A model generated the notes under the pieces. That model searched no databases and had not been told where the DNA came from. It was given only the letters and a program-made list of their open reading frames with translations. Positions 16,353 through 24,155 of a stretch of DNA of 39,261 nucleotides are shown piece by piece. The stretch covers positions 1 through 39,261 of the forward strand of contig JAAUSY010000020.1 in assembly GCA_012032475.1 (NCBI GenBank), written 5' to 3'. Made by a program: the position numbers and the translations under genes. The number at the start of each line of letters is the position of its first letter. Positions within the stretch are counted from its first letter, which is position 1. Source of the stretch: Chloroflexaceae bacterium. Its GTDB lineage: Bacteria; Chloroflexota; Chloroflexia; Chloroflexales; Chloroflexaceae.

Positions 16353-17831
16353 ATGAAATCTATTCCCAAAAACTACCTGAACCTCGGTGAATTCATCGCC
16401 TTCCTGGAGCGGCGTGGCGAACTGTGCCGCATTCGTGCGCCGGTTTCGTCCCACCTGGAAATCACCGAAATCACCGACCGCGTGAGCAAGAGTCGCGACG
16501 CCAACTATGCCCTGTTGTTCGAGCAGGTCCGCGGCTACGATATCCCCGTGCTCATCAACTCCATGGGGTCGGCCCGTCGGATGGCCTGGGCGCTTGGGGT
16601 AGAAGACCTGGAGCACCTGCGCCATCGGATGAGCAGCCTGGTGCGCCCGGAAGTCCCCCACGGCTTTCTCGAAGCCGTGAGCAAGCTCAACGAACTATCG
16701 GAGGTGGTGCGCTACCGCCCGAAGATGGTAGAGCGTGCCCCCTGCCAGGAGGTCGTGCTCACGGGGGCAGAAGTCAACCTGAATCGCCTGCCCATCCTCA
16801 CCTGCTGGCCCGGCGACGGCGGCCCCTATATCACCCTCCCGATGGTCATCAGCCGCGACCCGCAGCGTGGTTCCCGCAATGTGGGGATGTATCGTCTGCA
16901 AGTGTATGACCAGAAAACCGTGGGAATGCACTGGCAAATCCACAAGGGCGGGGCCGAGCACCAGCGGCTCGCCCTGGAACAGAACCAGCGGCGCATCGAG
17001 GTCGCGGTGGCAATCGGGTGCGACCCGGCCTGTATGTATGCCGGGAGCGCTCCCCTCCCACCGGGCATAGATGAAATCATGTTCGCCGGGTGGCTGCGGC
17101 GCGAACGGGTCGAAATGGTCAAATGCCAGACGATAGACCTGGAGGTGCCGGCCCACGCCGAAATCGTGCTGGAAGGGTGGGTGGACCCGGCGGAGCAGCG
17201 GGTAGAGGGTCCCTTTGGCGACCACACGGGTTTCTATTCGCTGGCCGACCGCTACCCGGTGATGCACGTCGAGGCAATGACCATGCGCCGGCGGCCCGTC
17301 TATGCTACCACCATTGTTGGGAAGCCCCCCCAGGAAGATGCCTGGCTCGGAAAGGCGACCGAACGATTGTTCCTGCCGCTCATTCAGCTCGTTGTGCCCG
17401 AAGTGGTGGACTACAGCATGCCCCCGCCCGGCACCTTCCACAATCTGGTCGTTGTCAGCATCACGAAGCGCTACCCCGGCCAGGCCCGCAAGGTGATGTA
17501 TGCGCTGTGGGGGCTGATGCTGCTTTCGCTCTCGAAATACCTCTGGGTGGTTGATGCAGACGTGAACGTCCACGATATGGACGAGGTGCTGTTTCATGTG
17601 ACCAGCAACACCGACCCCCGCCGCGACGTGGTGTTTGCGGAGGGGCCGCTCGACGCGCTGGACCACGCCGCCGACCATTTTGCCTACGGCAGCAAGATGG
17701 GCATTGACGCTACTCGCAAGGACCCGGTGCTTGACCACTTTCCCCGCGAGTGGCCCCAGGATATTCAGATGGCGCGGGATATTGTGGACCTGGTGACGCA
17801 GCGCTGGAAGGAGTATAAGATTTCGCCCTGA
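16353..17831 (+). CDS. UbiD-family (prenyl-FMN dependent) decarboxylase
   Basis: At about 492 residues it matches the usual length of UbiD (E. coli 497). Family signatures are visible along its length: YLNLGEFIAFLERRGELCRI at the N-terminus, PILTCWPGDGGPYITLPMV, NVGMYRLQVYD, HWQIHKGGAEH, GPFGDHTGFYS, VGKPPQEDAWLGKATERL, and WVVDADVNVHDMDEVLFHV near the end. UbiD enzymes use prenylated FMN to decarboxylate aromatic or unsaturated acids. The full-length, conserved form fits a quinone-pathway enzyme (4-hydroxy-3-polyprenylbenzoate or menaquinone-precursor decarboxylase), but no other quinone gene or UbiX flavin prenyltransferase is nearby, so the substrate is open. ATG 16353 is chosen over the GTG just before it; no clear ribosome site is visible. 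The last 122 bases are overlapped antisense by the glycosyltransferase frame. Confidence 0.9.
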   Translation: MKSIPKNYLNLGEFIAFLERRGELCRIRAPVSSHLEITEITDRVSKSRDANYALLFEQVRGYDIPVLINSMGSARRMAWALGVEDLEHLRHRMSSLVRPEVPHGFLEAVSKLNELSEVVRYRPKMVERAPCQEVVLTGAEVNLNRLPILTCWPGDGGPYITLPMVISRDPQRGSRNVGMYRLQVYDQKTVGMHWQIHKGGAEHQRLALEQNQRRIEVAVAIGCDPACMYAGSAPLPPGIDEIMFAGWLRRERVEMVKCQTIDLEVPAHAEIVLEGWVDPAEQRVEGPFGDHTGFYSLADRYPVMHVEAMTMRRRPVYATTIVGKPPQEDAWLGKATERLFLPLIQLVVPEVVDYSMPPPGTFHNLVVVSITKRYPGQARKVMYALWGLMLLSLSKYLWVVDADVNVHDMDEVLFHVTSNTDPRRDVVFAEGPLDALDHAADHFAYGSKMGIDATRKDPVLDHFPREWPQDIQMARDIVDLVTQRWKEYKISP

Positions 17832-19080
17832 CCCTGAGACTGAGGTCGGGAGCCGTCGGTGCAGGGTGCGGGCGCGGGTGCTGGGAGCGCCGGAGACAAT
17901 CCGCGTAGATCGTTTCTATCTGGCCGGCGGCGGCATCCCACGAAAAGATGGAGACGGCGCGGGCGCGGGCCGCTGCGCCAAGCTGCGCTGTGAGGGAACG
18001 GTCTTCCAGCGCCAGCGCCAGTTTGCCGGCCAGGTCCTCCGCGCTGCCCATCCGGGCATAGAGACCCGCTTCGCCAAGAAGCTCGTAGCTCACCGGCGTG
18101 TCGAAGGTGACCACGGGCAGCCCCATCGCCATGTAGTTGCTGATTTTTCCGCTCCCCTCGGTCTGGCTCATCTTGGGCGCAACCGCCACATCGCCCAGGG
18201 CCAGGTAGCTGTGGGCATCTTTGTAGAGAATGCGCCCCGGCAGCGTCACATGGTCGGCAATGCCAAGCGACTCGGCATAGGCGTGGTAGCTCGCCGGGTC
18301 GGGGTAGCCCATAATCAGGAAATGGACATCGGGGATACGCGGCACCAGTTGCTGCGCCGCCTGGAGCAGCACGTGCGTTCCCTGGTAGGGAGCCAGCAAC
18401 CCCAGGTAGATGACGATGCGCCGGTCTGCTGGAATGCCAAGCTGCGCCCGCAGTTCGTGGCGCTGGGCTTCCCAGGCGGGCGAACCATCGAAGGGACGGA
18501 AGCGATTCGTATCAACGCTGTCTATCACCGTGTGCAACCGCTGCGGGTCCACGGCTTCTTCCCGTCGCAGCAGCCCGGCGGCGTTGTGCGTGGAGGTTAT
18601 CACCGCGTCGGCCCACCGGTTGATACGGTGTTCGAGAAAGACCAGTCCCTTGAAGAGCGGGTTGGTTTGCTTGATAAAGTGGTGGTCGAGCATCTCGCGG
18701 GTCATGCTCCCCTGGTAGTCAAGCACCAGCGGTACCCGCAGCAGCCATTTGAGCGCCACCCCCATCAATCCTGCCTCGTGCGTGTGGGCATGAATAATCG
18801 TCGGTCGGATTTCTAGGGCAACCCGCAGGCTCCGCCACGAAAGCCCCACATCCAGGTAGAGCTTGTGCCGCGACGAGCCGACCATCGCTCGCTTGAGCCA
18901 GGGCACATCCCACGAGCGGCGAATATCCAGGCCGGGGAGAGTATCGCCGTTGTGGTAGGTCGTCAACACCACGCGGTGCCCCCGTCGCTGGAGGGCGCGG
19001 ATTTCTTCCAGAATGCGCACATGGCACCCGTAGTCGGAAAAGAAACTGGTCGAGGCTATCATGAGAATGGTTTGTGGCAT
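17710..19080 (-). CDS. GT4-family glycosyltransferase, 3' end overlapping ubiD
   Basis: This is a GT-B fold, GT4-type (WbuB/RfaG-like) glycosyltransferase. An N-terminal acceptor domain (TILMIASTSFFSDYGCHVRILEEIRALQRRGHRV) is followed by a C-terminal nucleotide-sugar domain (RIVIYLGLLAPYQGTHVLLQAA, HFLIMGYP, VTLPGRILY, EGSGKISNYMAMGLPVVTFDTP). It likely transfers a sugar to a lipid, polysaccharide or protein acceptor; the acceptor is unknown. ATG 19080 starts the family-like sequence; an in-frame ATG at 19104 is possible. The conserved domain ends near IETIYADCLRRSQ (about 17880). The following 55 or so residues are low-complexity, and the last 122 bases run antisense through the end of ubiD. 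Either the overlap is real or a frame or stop error lies just after 17880. Confidence 0.85.
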   Translation of the reverse strand: MPQTILMIASTSFFSDYGCHVRILEEIRALQRRGHRVVLTTYHNGDTLPGLDIRRSWDVPWLKRAMVGSSRHKLYLDVGLSWRSLRVALEIRPTIIHAHTHEAGLMGVALKWLLRVPLVLDYQGSMTREMLDHHFIKQTNPLFKGLVFLEHRINRWADAVITSTHNAAGLLRREEAVDPQRLHTVIDSVDTNRFRPFDGSPAWEAQRHELRAQLGIPADRRIVIYLGLLAPYQGTHVLLQAAQQLVPRIPDVHFLIMGYPDPASYHAYAESLGIADHVTLPGRILYKDAHSYLALGDVAVAPKMSQTEGSGKISNYMAMGLPVVTFDTPVSYELLGEAGLYARMGSAEDLAGKLALALEDRSLTAQLGAAARARAVSIFSWDAAAGQIETIYADCLRRSQHPRPHPAPTAPDLSLRVRAKSYTPSSAASPGPQYPAPSEYPGATRGESGQAPGPCE

Positions 19081-19116
19081 AGACAATCGCTCATCCCTCA
19101 TCACTGGTCACATATC

Positions 19117-19944
19117 TCATCGGTACGAACGGTTTTCGTCCACCAGGCTCAGCATACTCTGACGCAACCGCCGGAGCCGGTAGTCCATATCTTCGGGGCG
19201 GATATACAGGTCTTCGCGCAGGTTTCCCACCTGCATGCGGAACTCGCTGATGGGGCCTTTGTCCTGCTCGCTGCTCTGCTCGTAGGCAAGGTCAAGCGAT
19301 ATCCCCACCGTCACCAGCACCCGTTCGGTTTCCTCCAGGTCGTTCACCCGCAACGAAGCCTCGGCGTCGGCGAGTTGAAGCGCGGCGCGAACCAGGTAGT
19401 AGGCGCTCCAGAGGCGGCGCAACTCAGCTCGCAGGTCCAGCACCGCCACGACCATGGCTGCTTCTGTGACCGGGGTGTTGCTAGTTTCGGCAGGCAATAG
19501 GGAAGCTACCCGAAGGAAAGCGGGTTGCTCGCGGATAGGAGCCACAACCGGAGCGGGGGCAGGCGCAGCCCCTGCACTCCAGGAAGGTCCCGCACTGGCG
19601 CGGGCCGAGTGGGGCCACGAACAAAGACAGAGACGGAGGATATGTGCCGTAGAAAACCCTTCGTCCCTGGGGCAACCGGGTTGTTCCCACCTATCTGGCC
19701 GGGGGATGACCGTCTGGACGAGCAAGGTCAGGAAAACCGTGATGAGCGAGGTCAGCACAAACGGGAAGGTTGCGCGTAACCGCACCCGCCAGAAAGAGGA
19801 AGTGCCTGGCGCAGGCAGGCACGGTGCTGGCGAACCTGGGGGTGACTCAGGCACCGGCAGAGCAGGCCGTTTTTGCCGCGGCTCAGGCAAGTTCTCTACC
19901 GTCCTCCGACTAGATTTCGCTCGCCAGAAGAATAGCCTGAGCAA
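19117..19944 (-). CDS. Membrane-anchored protein of unknown function
   Basis: The reading frame of 275 residues has a basic, Pro-rich N-terminus, one membrane segment at about 60-80 (FPFVLTSLITVFLTLLVQTVI), a Cys/Trp/Ala/Pro-rich stretch at about 85-150, and a helical C-terminal domain at about 160-275. The last includes MVVAVLDLRAELRRLWSAYYLVRAALQ cut by acidic turns and LRRLRQSMLSLVDE. The C-terminal part looks like a genuine helical-bundle domain. The middle part does not look protein-like, and a frame error there cannot be excluded. The start overlaps the end of the ANTAR regulator gene by about 35 bases on the same strand, suggesting co-transcription. No family is recognised. Confidence 0.55.
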   Translation of the reverse strand: MLRLFFWRAKSSRRTVENLPEPRQKRPALPVPESPPGSPAPCLPAPGTSSFWRVRLRATFPFVLTSLITVFLTLLVQTVIPRPDRWEQPGCPRDEGFSTAHILRLCLCSWPHSARASAGPSWSAGAAPAPAPVVAPIREQPAFLRVASLLPAETSNTPVTEAAMVVAVLDLRAELRRLWSAYYLVRAALQLADAEASLRVNDLEETERVLVTVGISLDLAYEQSSEQDKGPISEFRMQVGNLREDLYIRPEDMDYRLRRLRQSMLSLVDENRSYR

Positions 19945-20512
19945 TTTCTTTCATCGGCTTGCGGGTGTTCATCGAAAGTTGTTGGATTTTGCGGAAAGCC
20001 TCAGCTTCTTTGAGTCCCTGCGTGTCCATCAGGATTCCCTTGGCTCGCTCCACCACCTTGCGCGTGTCCAGCGTTTCTTTCAGGTCCGAAATCTCACTTT
20101 CCATCTCCAGAAATTCCTGATACCGCGCCAGGGCAATTTCGATGGCCGGGAGCAACTCGGCGTCGCGGAATGGTTTGACAATGTAGTTGACCACCCCGGC
20201 CTCTTTGGCCCGCTCCACCAGGTCGCGGTCGGAGAAGGCGGTAATCAGCAGCACGGGGGCAATCTTCTCCTGGGTCAAAATCCTGGCCGCCTGGATACCA
20301 TCCAGTTTGGGCATCTTGATGTCCATCAAGACCAGGTCGGGTCGCAGTTCCCGCGCCAGGTTGATGACGCTGATTCCGTCGCCTGCCTCGCCGATGACGA
20401 GGTAGTCTAACCCGATGAGGGTTTCTTTCAAGTGCATGCGGATGATCGACTCATCATCCGCAATAATCAGGCGCACCTGTTGTGATGTTTTGGTCTTTCC
20501 TGCTTCTGCCAT
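19910..20512 (-). CDS. ANTAR-type response regulator (AmiR/NasR family)
   Basis: The protein is 200 residues from ATG 20512 (AAGG upstream). The receiver domain (about 12-130) has Asp19-Asp20, acceptor Asp64 in LVLMDIKMPKLDG, Thr/Ala in ITAFSD and Lys in YIVKPF. A coiled segment (EFLEMESEISDLKETL) leads to an ANTAR domain at about 145-198 (RKVVERAKGILMDTQGLKEAEAFRKIQQLSMNTRKPMKEIAQAIL). ANTAR regulators bind paired hexaloop hairpins in leader RNA and antiterminate transcription when phosphorylated. No kinase is adjacent (HisKA_3- or HWE-type kinases usually partner them), so the partner lies elsewhere. An in-frame upstream ATG-less extension (to 20569) overlaps the promoter below and is not used. 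Confidence 0.9.
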   Translation of the reverse strand: MAEAGKTKTSQQVRLIIADDESIIRMHLKETLIGLDYLVIGEAGDGISVINLARELRPDLVLMDIKMPKLDGIQAARILTQEKIAPVLLITAFSDRDLVERAKEAGVVNYIVKPFRDAELLPAIEIALARYQEFLEMESEISDLKETLDTRKVVERAKGILMDTQGLKEAEAFRKIQQLSMNTRKPMKEIAQAILLASEI

Positions 20513-20559
20513 AGCTCTGCCTTGTGAGTACAACCCATGTATTTCTCCATAGCCCCCGA

Positions 20560-20588
20560 AGTATAGCACGTCGCACGATGGCGGTCAA
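20560..20588 (-). promoter_or_regulatory. Sigma70-type promoter of the ANTAR regulator gene
   Basis: On the minus strand: TTGACC, 17 bases, then TATACT with TGC before it (extended -10). It lies about 48 bases before ATG 20512. This is the strongest promoter match in the window. Confidence 0.65.
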
Positions 20589-20661
20589 CTCCAGGGCGAC
20601 GGCAAGGTTACCCCGCTCTCCTCGGCACCGTTGGGCACCGTGGTAGGGGAGCTTCGGCGTT

Positions 20662-20699
20662 GGCCTGGGGCAGGGGGAGAACCCCCACCGCCCCAGGCC
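20662..20699 (-). terminator. Nested GC-rich hairpin after the Rpn-like gene
   Basis: GGCCTGGGGC (20662-20671) pairs perfectly with GCCCCAGGCC (20690-20699). Inside, GGGGG-AGAA-CCCCC forms a second stem. It starts 15 bases past the stop at 20714. No T-run follows, but stability is very high. Confidence 0.6.
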
Positions 20700-20713
20700 A
20701 GACGTAGGGTGCT

Positions 20714-21703
20714 TCAGGACAGAGGAGCCTGGGCTTCTCCACCACCCTCGTCACGGCCATTGCCATTCCCATTCCCATTCCCCGATGCGTCAAGGGGAAC
20801 TTGAGCCAGGAAGGCTTCCAGCGAGGGGGAGAGCCATGCGGCTTCCACCAGCAGTTCTAGTTGGTCGGCGCTGAGGTTCTCCAGGTGGCTGAGCAACGAC
20901 GGGGAGGTTGCGCCAAAGCGCCGGTGGAGCGCCCGTTGGATGGTGTACTGATATACCTCCTGGCGTCCCTCCTGGCGTCCCTCCTGGCGTCCCTCCTGGC
21001 GTCCCTCCTGGCGTCCCTGTTCCAGACCTTTCAGGATACCTTCCTGGAGGATTTCTTGATACCACGGCGATTGTTGTAAGACCACCATATCCCACCTCAT
21101 AATCTGCTGGATAACCCGACTTTCCAGGGCAAAGCGGGCAAAGAAGGCCAGCAATGTTTCTAATTCCTGGAGTGTTTCATCCCGGCGCAGTTCACGCACG
21201 GCCTGGCGCACCATTGCCTCAGTACCGCCCCCCCGCAGGAGCGGGACAAAGGGCAGCAATGGGGGAATCGGCACGCGAAAGACCAGGTTCACATCCACTT
21301 CCCACAGGTTGATGACCCGAAACTCTCGTCGCACGGATTGACCGAACAGCGTGTGCGCGTAGCTGTTGGCAATAGCGACGCCTGGTCCGGGCGGCAGCAA
21401 ATTGACCACCACCGCATAGGCAGGCAAGCGATATTTCTCCTCTGCCAGCGCGGAGTAGGCATGGGTCCGCCAGGCAATCCACGGGTCGCAGCGGAGTTGG
21501 ATGTCGTTGACTACCAGGAAGTCGCCCTCCTGGGGGCTGTGGGCGCGGATGATGGCGTCAGTGGCGCGGCTCAGCCATTGAAACTCCGTGGCGACGAGGA
21601 CATCTTTTGCTCGTACGTCAGTTCGTTCAGTCACCCATTGGACCCAGGTGTCGGGGGCCAGGCCAATCAGTCGTTTGCTGCCGGTGTCGGCAGGTTTTGC
21701 CAT
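20714..21703 (-). CDS. Rpn/PD-(D/E)XK-type nuclease-transposase family protein
   Basis: This 329-residue protein has the layout of the Rpn (recombination-promoting nuclease) / DUF4351-like family. The N-terminal domain has a degenerate PD-(D/E)XK core (ATDAIIRAHSPQEGDFLVVNDIQLRCDPW, where DIQ stands in place of the usual ExQ). A helical region with a tandem GRQE repeat (five units, about 238-257) follows. Then comes a C-terminal SLLSHLENLSADQLELLVEAAW domain similar to the end of DUF4351 proteins. The tail is GNGNGNGNGRDEGGG. Rpn proteins cleave DNA and promote RecA-independent recombination in E. coli; whether this one is active is uncertain, since the catalytic Glu appears to be Asp. ATG 21703 is chosen because GAAGGGA lies nine bases before it. 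It has its own promoter and a strong terminator, so it is a monocistronic unit. Confidence 0.7.
   Translation of the reverse strand: MAKPADTGSKRLIGLAPDTWVQWVTERTDVRAKDVLVATEFQWLSRATDAIIRAHSPQEGDFLVVNDIQLRCDPWIAWRTHAYSALAEEKYRLPAYAVVVNLLPPGPGVAIANSYAHTLFGQSVRREFRVINLWEVDVNLVFRVPIPPLLPFVPLLRGGGTEAMVRQAVRELRRDETLQELETLLAFFARFALESRVIQQIMRWDMVVLQQSPWYQEILQEGILKGLEQGRQEGRQEGRQEGRQEGRQEVYQYTIQRALHRRFGATSPSLLSHLENLSADQLELLVEAAWLSPSLEAFLAQVPLDASGNGNGNGNGRDEGGGEAQAPLS
20756..20779. repeat. Hexamer repeat coding for Gly-Asn units
   Basis: (G/C)CCATT is present four times in a row near the 3' end of the Rpn-like gene and encodes alternating Gly-Asn on the minus strand. Confidence 0.75.
20961..21020. repeat. 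12-bp tandem repeat coding for GRQE units
   Basis: TGGCGTCCCTCC occurs four times perfectly and once with two end mismatches. On the minus strand it encodes repeated Gly-Arg-Gln-Glu in a predicted helix. Confidence 0.9.
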
Positions 21704-21761
21704 CGCAACCAATCCCTTCTTTGCTCGCCTGGTGACGGGCGCTTCTCATCCGTACGTACGT

Positions 21762-21790
21762 ATGATAGCACGTTTTTCCTGCTGGCACAA
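21762..21790 (-). promoter_or_regulatory. Promoter candidate for the Rpn-like gene
   Basis: On the minus strand: TTGTGC, 17 bases, then TATCAT. It lies about 60 bases before ATG 21703. The palindrome TACGTACGTA follows directly downstream. Confidence 0.5.
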
Positions 21791-21861
21791 GAACCATGCC
21801 ATCAGGTGCAGGGCGATAGCAGGGTCGCCCGGTTCCCGAAGCTCGGTCGTAGCCCCGGTTA

Positions 21862-22827
21862 TCAGCCATACGGGTGACGGTTTGGTTGGGGCCGATGTTT
21901 CCGCAGATAGTGCAACAGCAGCGTTGAGACTGGCGGGGTGGTCACCACTGCTGCCAGCAGGCGATACCTGCGGTCCGGATGGCATATCACCTTGCCCTGC
22001 TCCAATGCCTGAAGCGACCTGTCAACCACCTTGTGGGCTGACATCCATGCCCATGAAGGGATATGCGAGCGGTCAAGCGACTGGAACTCCGGGGAATCAT
22101 GAAATTCTGTGACAGTAAAACCAGGACACAGTGCCTGTACCTGCACCCCGGTGCCTATCAGTTCGGTAGACAACGCCAGGGAGAAGGTATTCAGGTAGTT
22201 TTTGGTTGCGGAGTAGGTGACCATCTCCGGGCCGGGGATAGAGGCTGCCACCGAGGAGACATTGATGATGGCCCCGCGCTGGCGGTTTCGCATACCAGGG
22301 AGTGCCGTGTGGGTCAGGCGCACGCTGGCAACCACATGGACGTGAATCATGTCTAGTTGGCGCTGAAGGTCAATGTCGGCAAAGTAGCCGCTCGTGCCGA
22401 AACCCGCGTTGTTGACAAGCAGGCTGAGGGTGTCACACGCCGCAAGGCACTGCTCGACCCGCGTAACATCGGCGGGGTTTGCCAGGTCGGCCACCAGCAC
22501 CTCAACCGTAACCCCGTGCTGCTGGCGCAGCCGGGCGGCCAGGTCGCTCAGGCGGTCTTCGCGCCGCGCCACGAGGATAAGGTCGTAGCGCTCGGTCGCC
22601 AGGCGGCGGGCAAAGGCGGCTCCGATACCGCTTGAGGCTCCGGTGATGAGGGCGGTACCGGGGCGTTCGCCAGCGACCCGGAAGGCCGGCGGCTTTCGGG
22701 GTGGTCGGAGGTATCGCCCAAGGAGCAGTCCACCCACAACTCCGCCAAGCAACCAAGGGAGCCGTCCCGATGTTCGTGTTTTTTCCGTCAGCGCTACCGG
22801 ATATCTGTTCGTCGTGGTTGTTCGCAT
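21862..22827 (-). CDS. Short-chain dehydrogenase/reductase with N-terminal membrane anchor
   Basis: The protein is 321 residues from ATG 22827, which has an excellent AGGAAGGGA ribosome site. An N-terminal hydrophobic segment (about 23-40, LPWLLGGVVGGLLLGRYL) precedes a classical SDR domain: cofactor motif TGASSGIG (62-69), an Arg-containing loop (VARREDR) suggesting NADP preference, NNAG, Ser in NVSSVAA, and the catalytic pair YSATK. It resembles the DltE/YqjQ-type SDRs (COG0300) acting on lipid-like substrates. The substrate is unknown. The gene begins 28 bases after the radical SAM gene ends on the same strand, so the two are probably co-transcribed. Confidence 0.9.
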   Translation of the reverse strand: MRTTTTNRYPVALTEKTRTSGRLPWLLGGVVGGLLLGRYLRPPRKPPAFRVAGERPGTALITGASSGIGAAFARRLATERYDLILVARREDRLSDLAARLRQQHGVTVEVLVADLANPADVTRVEQCLAACDTLSLLVNNAGFGTSGYFADIDLQRQLDMIHVHVVASVRLTHTALPGMRNRQRGAIINVSSVAASIPGPEMVTYSATKNYLNTFSLALSTELIGTGVQVQALCPGFTVTEFHDSPEFQSLDRSHIPSWAWMSAHKVVDRSLQALEQGKVICHPDRRYRLLAAVVTTPPVSTLLLHYLRKHRPQPNRHPYG

Positions 22828-22855
22828 AGTTCCCTTCCTCGATGCTCGACACAAC

Positions 22856-24091
22856 TCAATATAAAAATTCCTGGATATGATAGAGTGTGACCCGCGGTTT
22901 GTCCCCCGTGGCGGCCCTGATGCCCGATTTGAGCGCCTGAAGCTGTTCGGTGACCTCGGCCTCGGACAGGGGGCGAATGCCAGCTTCGCCTACCTGGTGG
23001 GAATAGGCTTCGTCACCAGAGACGATCAGGGGCGAGAGATAGACCATATCCCCTTCGTCGAGCGGCATACGGGCAACCGTTTCGAGCGAAGCCCGTACAT
23101 GCTGCCGGGCAAATGGCGCTCCACCTACCCCTACCAGCAAGATAATACCCACGGCAATGCCTGCAGCTTTGATGGTGCGGACGACTTCGACCCCTTCGTC
23201 TGGCGAGCCGGGCTTGTTCAGCAAACGAAACAGGTGAGCGTCTCCCGTTTCCAGCCCGATGTAGATGCGCCGGATGTGCCCATCTCGCAGGAGCCGGTAG
23301 TCATCGGCGGTCTTCTTTTCGGCTCCGAAGATATCGAGGAAGGCGTAGATTCCATGCAGCACGTAATGGTCGTCTGGGCAAGGCGTTTCCAGGGGGAATT
23401 CCTCATGGACGATGGACAGAAGCTCCAGCAGGCGGCACTGGGGGATAATCAGGGCGTTGGCGTCGCCCAGGAAGATGGATTTTCGCAGGCCAATCCCGGA
23501 GCGAAGGAATGCCCTGACGCTTCGAGCGTGGTCGCGAAACTCCTGGGGTGGCTTGATTCGGAACACGCGGTTGCGGTAGAGCGTGCAGAAGGTGCAGCGG
23601 TTCCAGCTACACCCTTCGGTGGCCTGGAGCACGACGGAGAGGTACTGGTCGGGCGGCAGGATACCGACCGGCTGGTAGATAGAGCGGAAGGTTTCCCGCT
23701 CGGCCAGCAGGCGGTCACTGTCCCAGGCGAGGATGGTTTCCAGCCGGGGCAGGAGATCCGTGTCGGCATACTGGTGGCGGTGCTCCGGACGCTGGAGATA
23801 GTCGTAGATGCGCTGCATGTTTGCCCGGACGGTGTCGAGAAGCTCCCGTGCCTGCTCCTCGGTGAGCCGGGTGCGGGTTTTAGGGTGTTCGCCGTGGCGC
23901 TGCCGGACCTTCATCAGAATGGCGCTATCGAGGCCGCGCTTGTAGTTGGCTCCATTCAGGAAGCAACTGAAGAGTCGTCCCTCGTGATCGAAACTATAGG
24001 TCGAACGGAAGTCCTCCGAGATGAGGAACCGGTGTTCGTGCCAGTTGAACCAGGTTGGGCCAGAGCCAGGAATGGCTATCGTCCGTATCAT
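22856..24091 (-). CDS. Radical SAM protein with CX4CX2C cluster motif
   Basis: This 411-residue protein has a radical SAM core from about residue 150: iron-sulfur Cys161, Cys166 and Cys169 in EGCSWNRCTFCTLY. The spacing is CX4CX2C rather than the usual CX3CX2C. A barrel region follows with RRIYIGLETGDAHLFRLLNKPGSPDEGVEVV, the strand-turn typical of Elp3/HemN-like enzymes, and AGIAVGIILLVGVGG. The N-terminal 140 residues contain no known domain. Proteins of this type with unassigned function are frequent in Chloroflexota and other anaerobe-rich phyla. The reaction and substrate cannot be named. It sits between the Jet/ABC operon and the SDR gene; the 64-base gap upstream is filled by a repeat. 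Confidence 0.88.
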   Translation of the reverse strand: MIRTIAIPGSGPTWFNWHEHRFLISEDFRSTYSFDHEGRLFSCFLNGANYKRGLDSAILMKVRQRHGEHPKTRTRLTEEQARELLDTVRANMQRIYDYLQRPEHRHQYADTDLLPRLETILAWDSDRLLAERETFRSIYQPVGILPPDQYLSVVLQATEGCSWNRCTFCTLYRNRVFRIKPPQEFRDHARSVRAFLRSGIGLRKSIFLGDANALIIPQCRLLELLSIVHEEFPLETPCPDDHYVLHGIYAFLDIFGAEKKTADDYRLLRDGHIRRIYIGLETGDAHLFRLLNKPGSPDEGVEVVRTIKAAGIAVGIILLVGVGGAPFARQHVRASLETVARMPLDEGDMVYLSPLIVSGDEAYSHQVGEAGIRPLSEAEVTEQLQALKSGIRAATGDKPRVTLYHIQEFLY

Positions 24092-24095
24092 CCCT

Positions 24096-24150
24096 TGTCC
24101 CTTGTCGCTCGTTGCTCGTCGCTCGTTGCTCGTCCTTCATCACCCGTGAC
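24096..24150. repeat. CGCTCGTTGCTCGT direct repeat and related words
   Basis: A 14-base unit is repeated head to tail (24106-24119 and 24120-24133). It is flanked by TCCCTTG twice and CATCACCCGTGAC, making up the whole gap between the ABC exporter and radical SAM genes. The wording belongs with the other GAGTGACGAG-like gaps, read on the opposite strand. Confidence 0.65.
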
Positions 24151-24155
24151 TGGTA

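Noticed and set aside
20961-21020. Possible CRISPR-like array
   Set aside because: The 12-base units are contiguous without spacers and code in frame for GRQE. No cas gene is present in the window.
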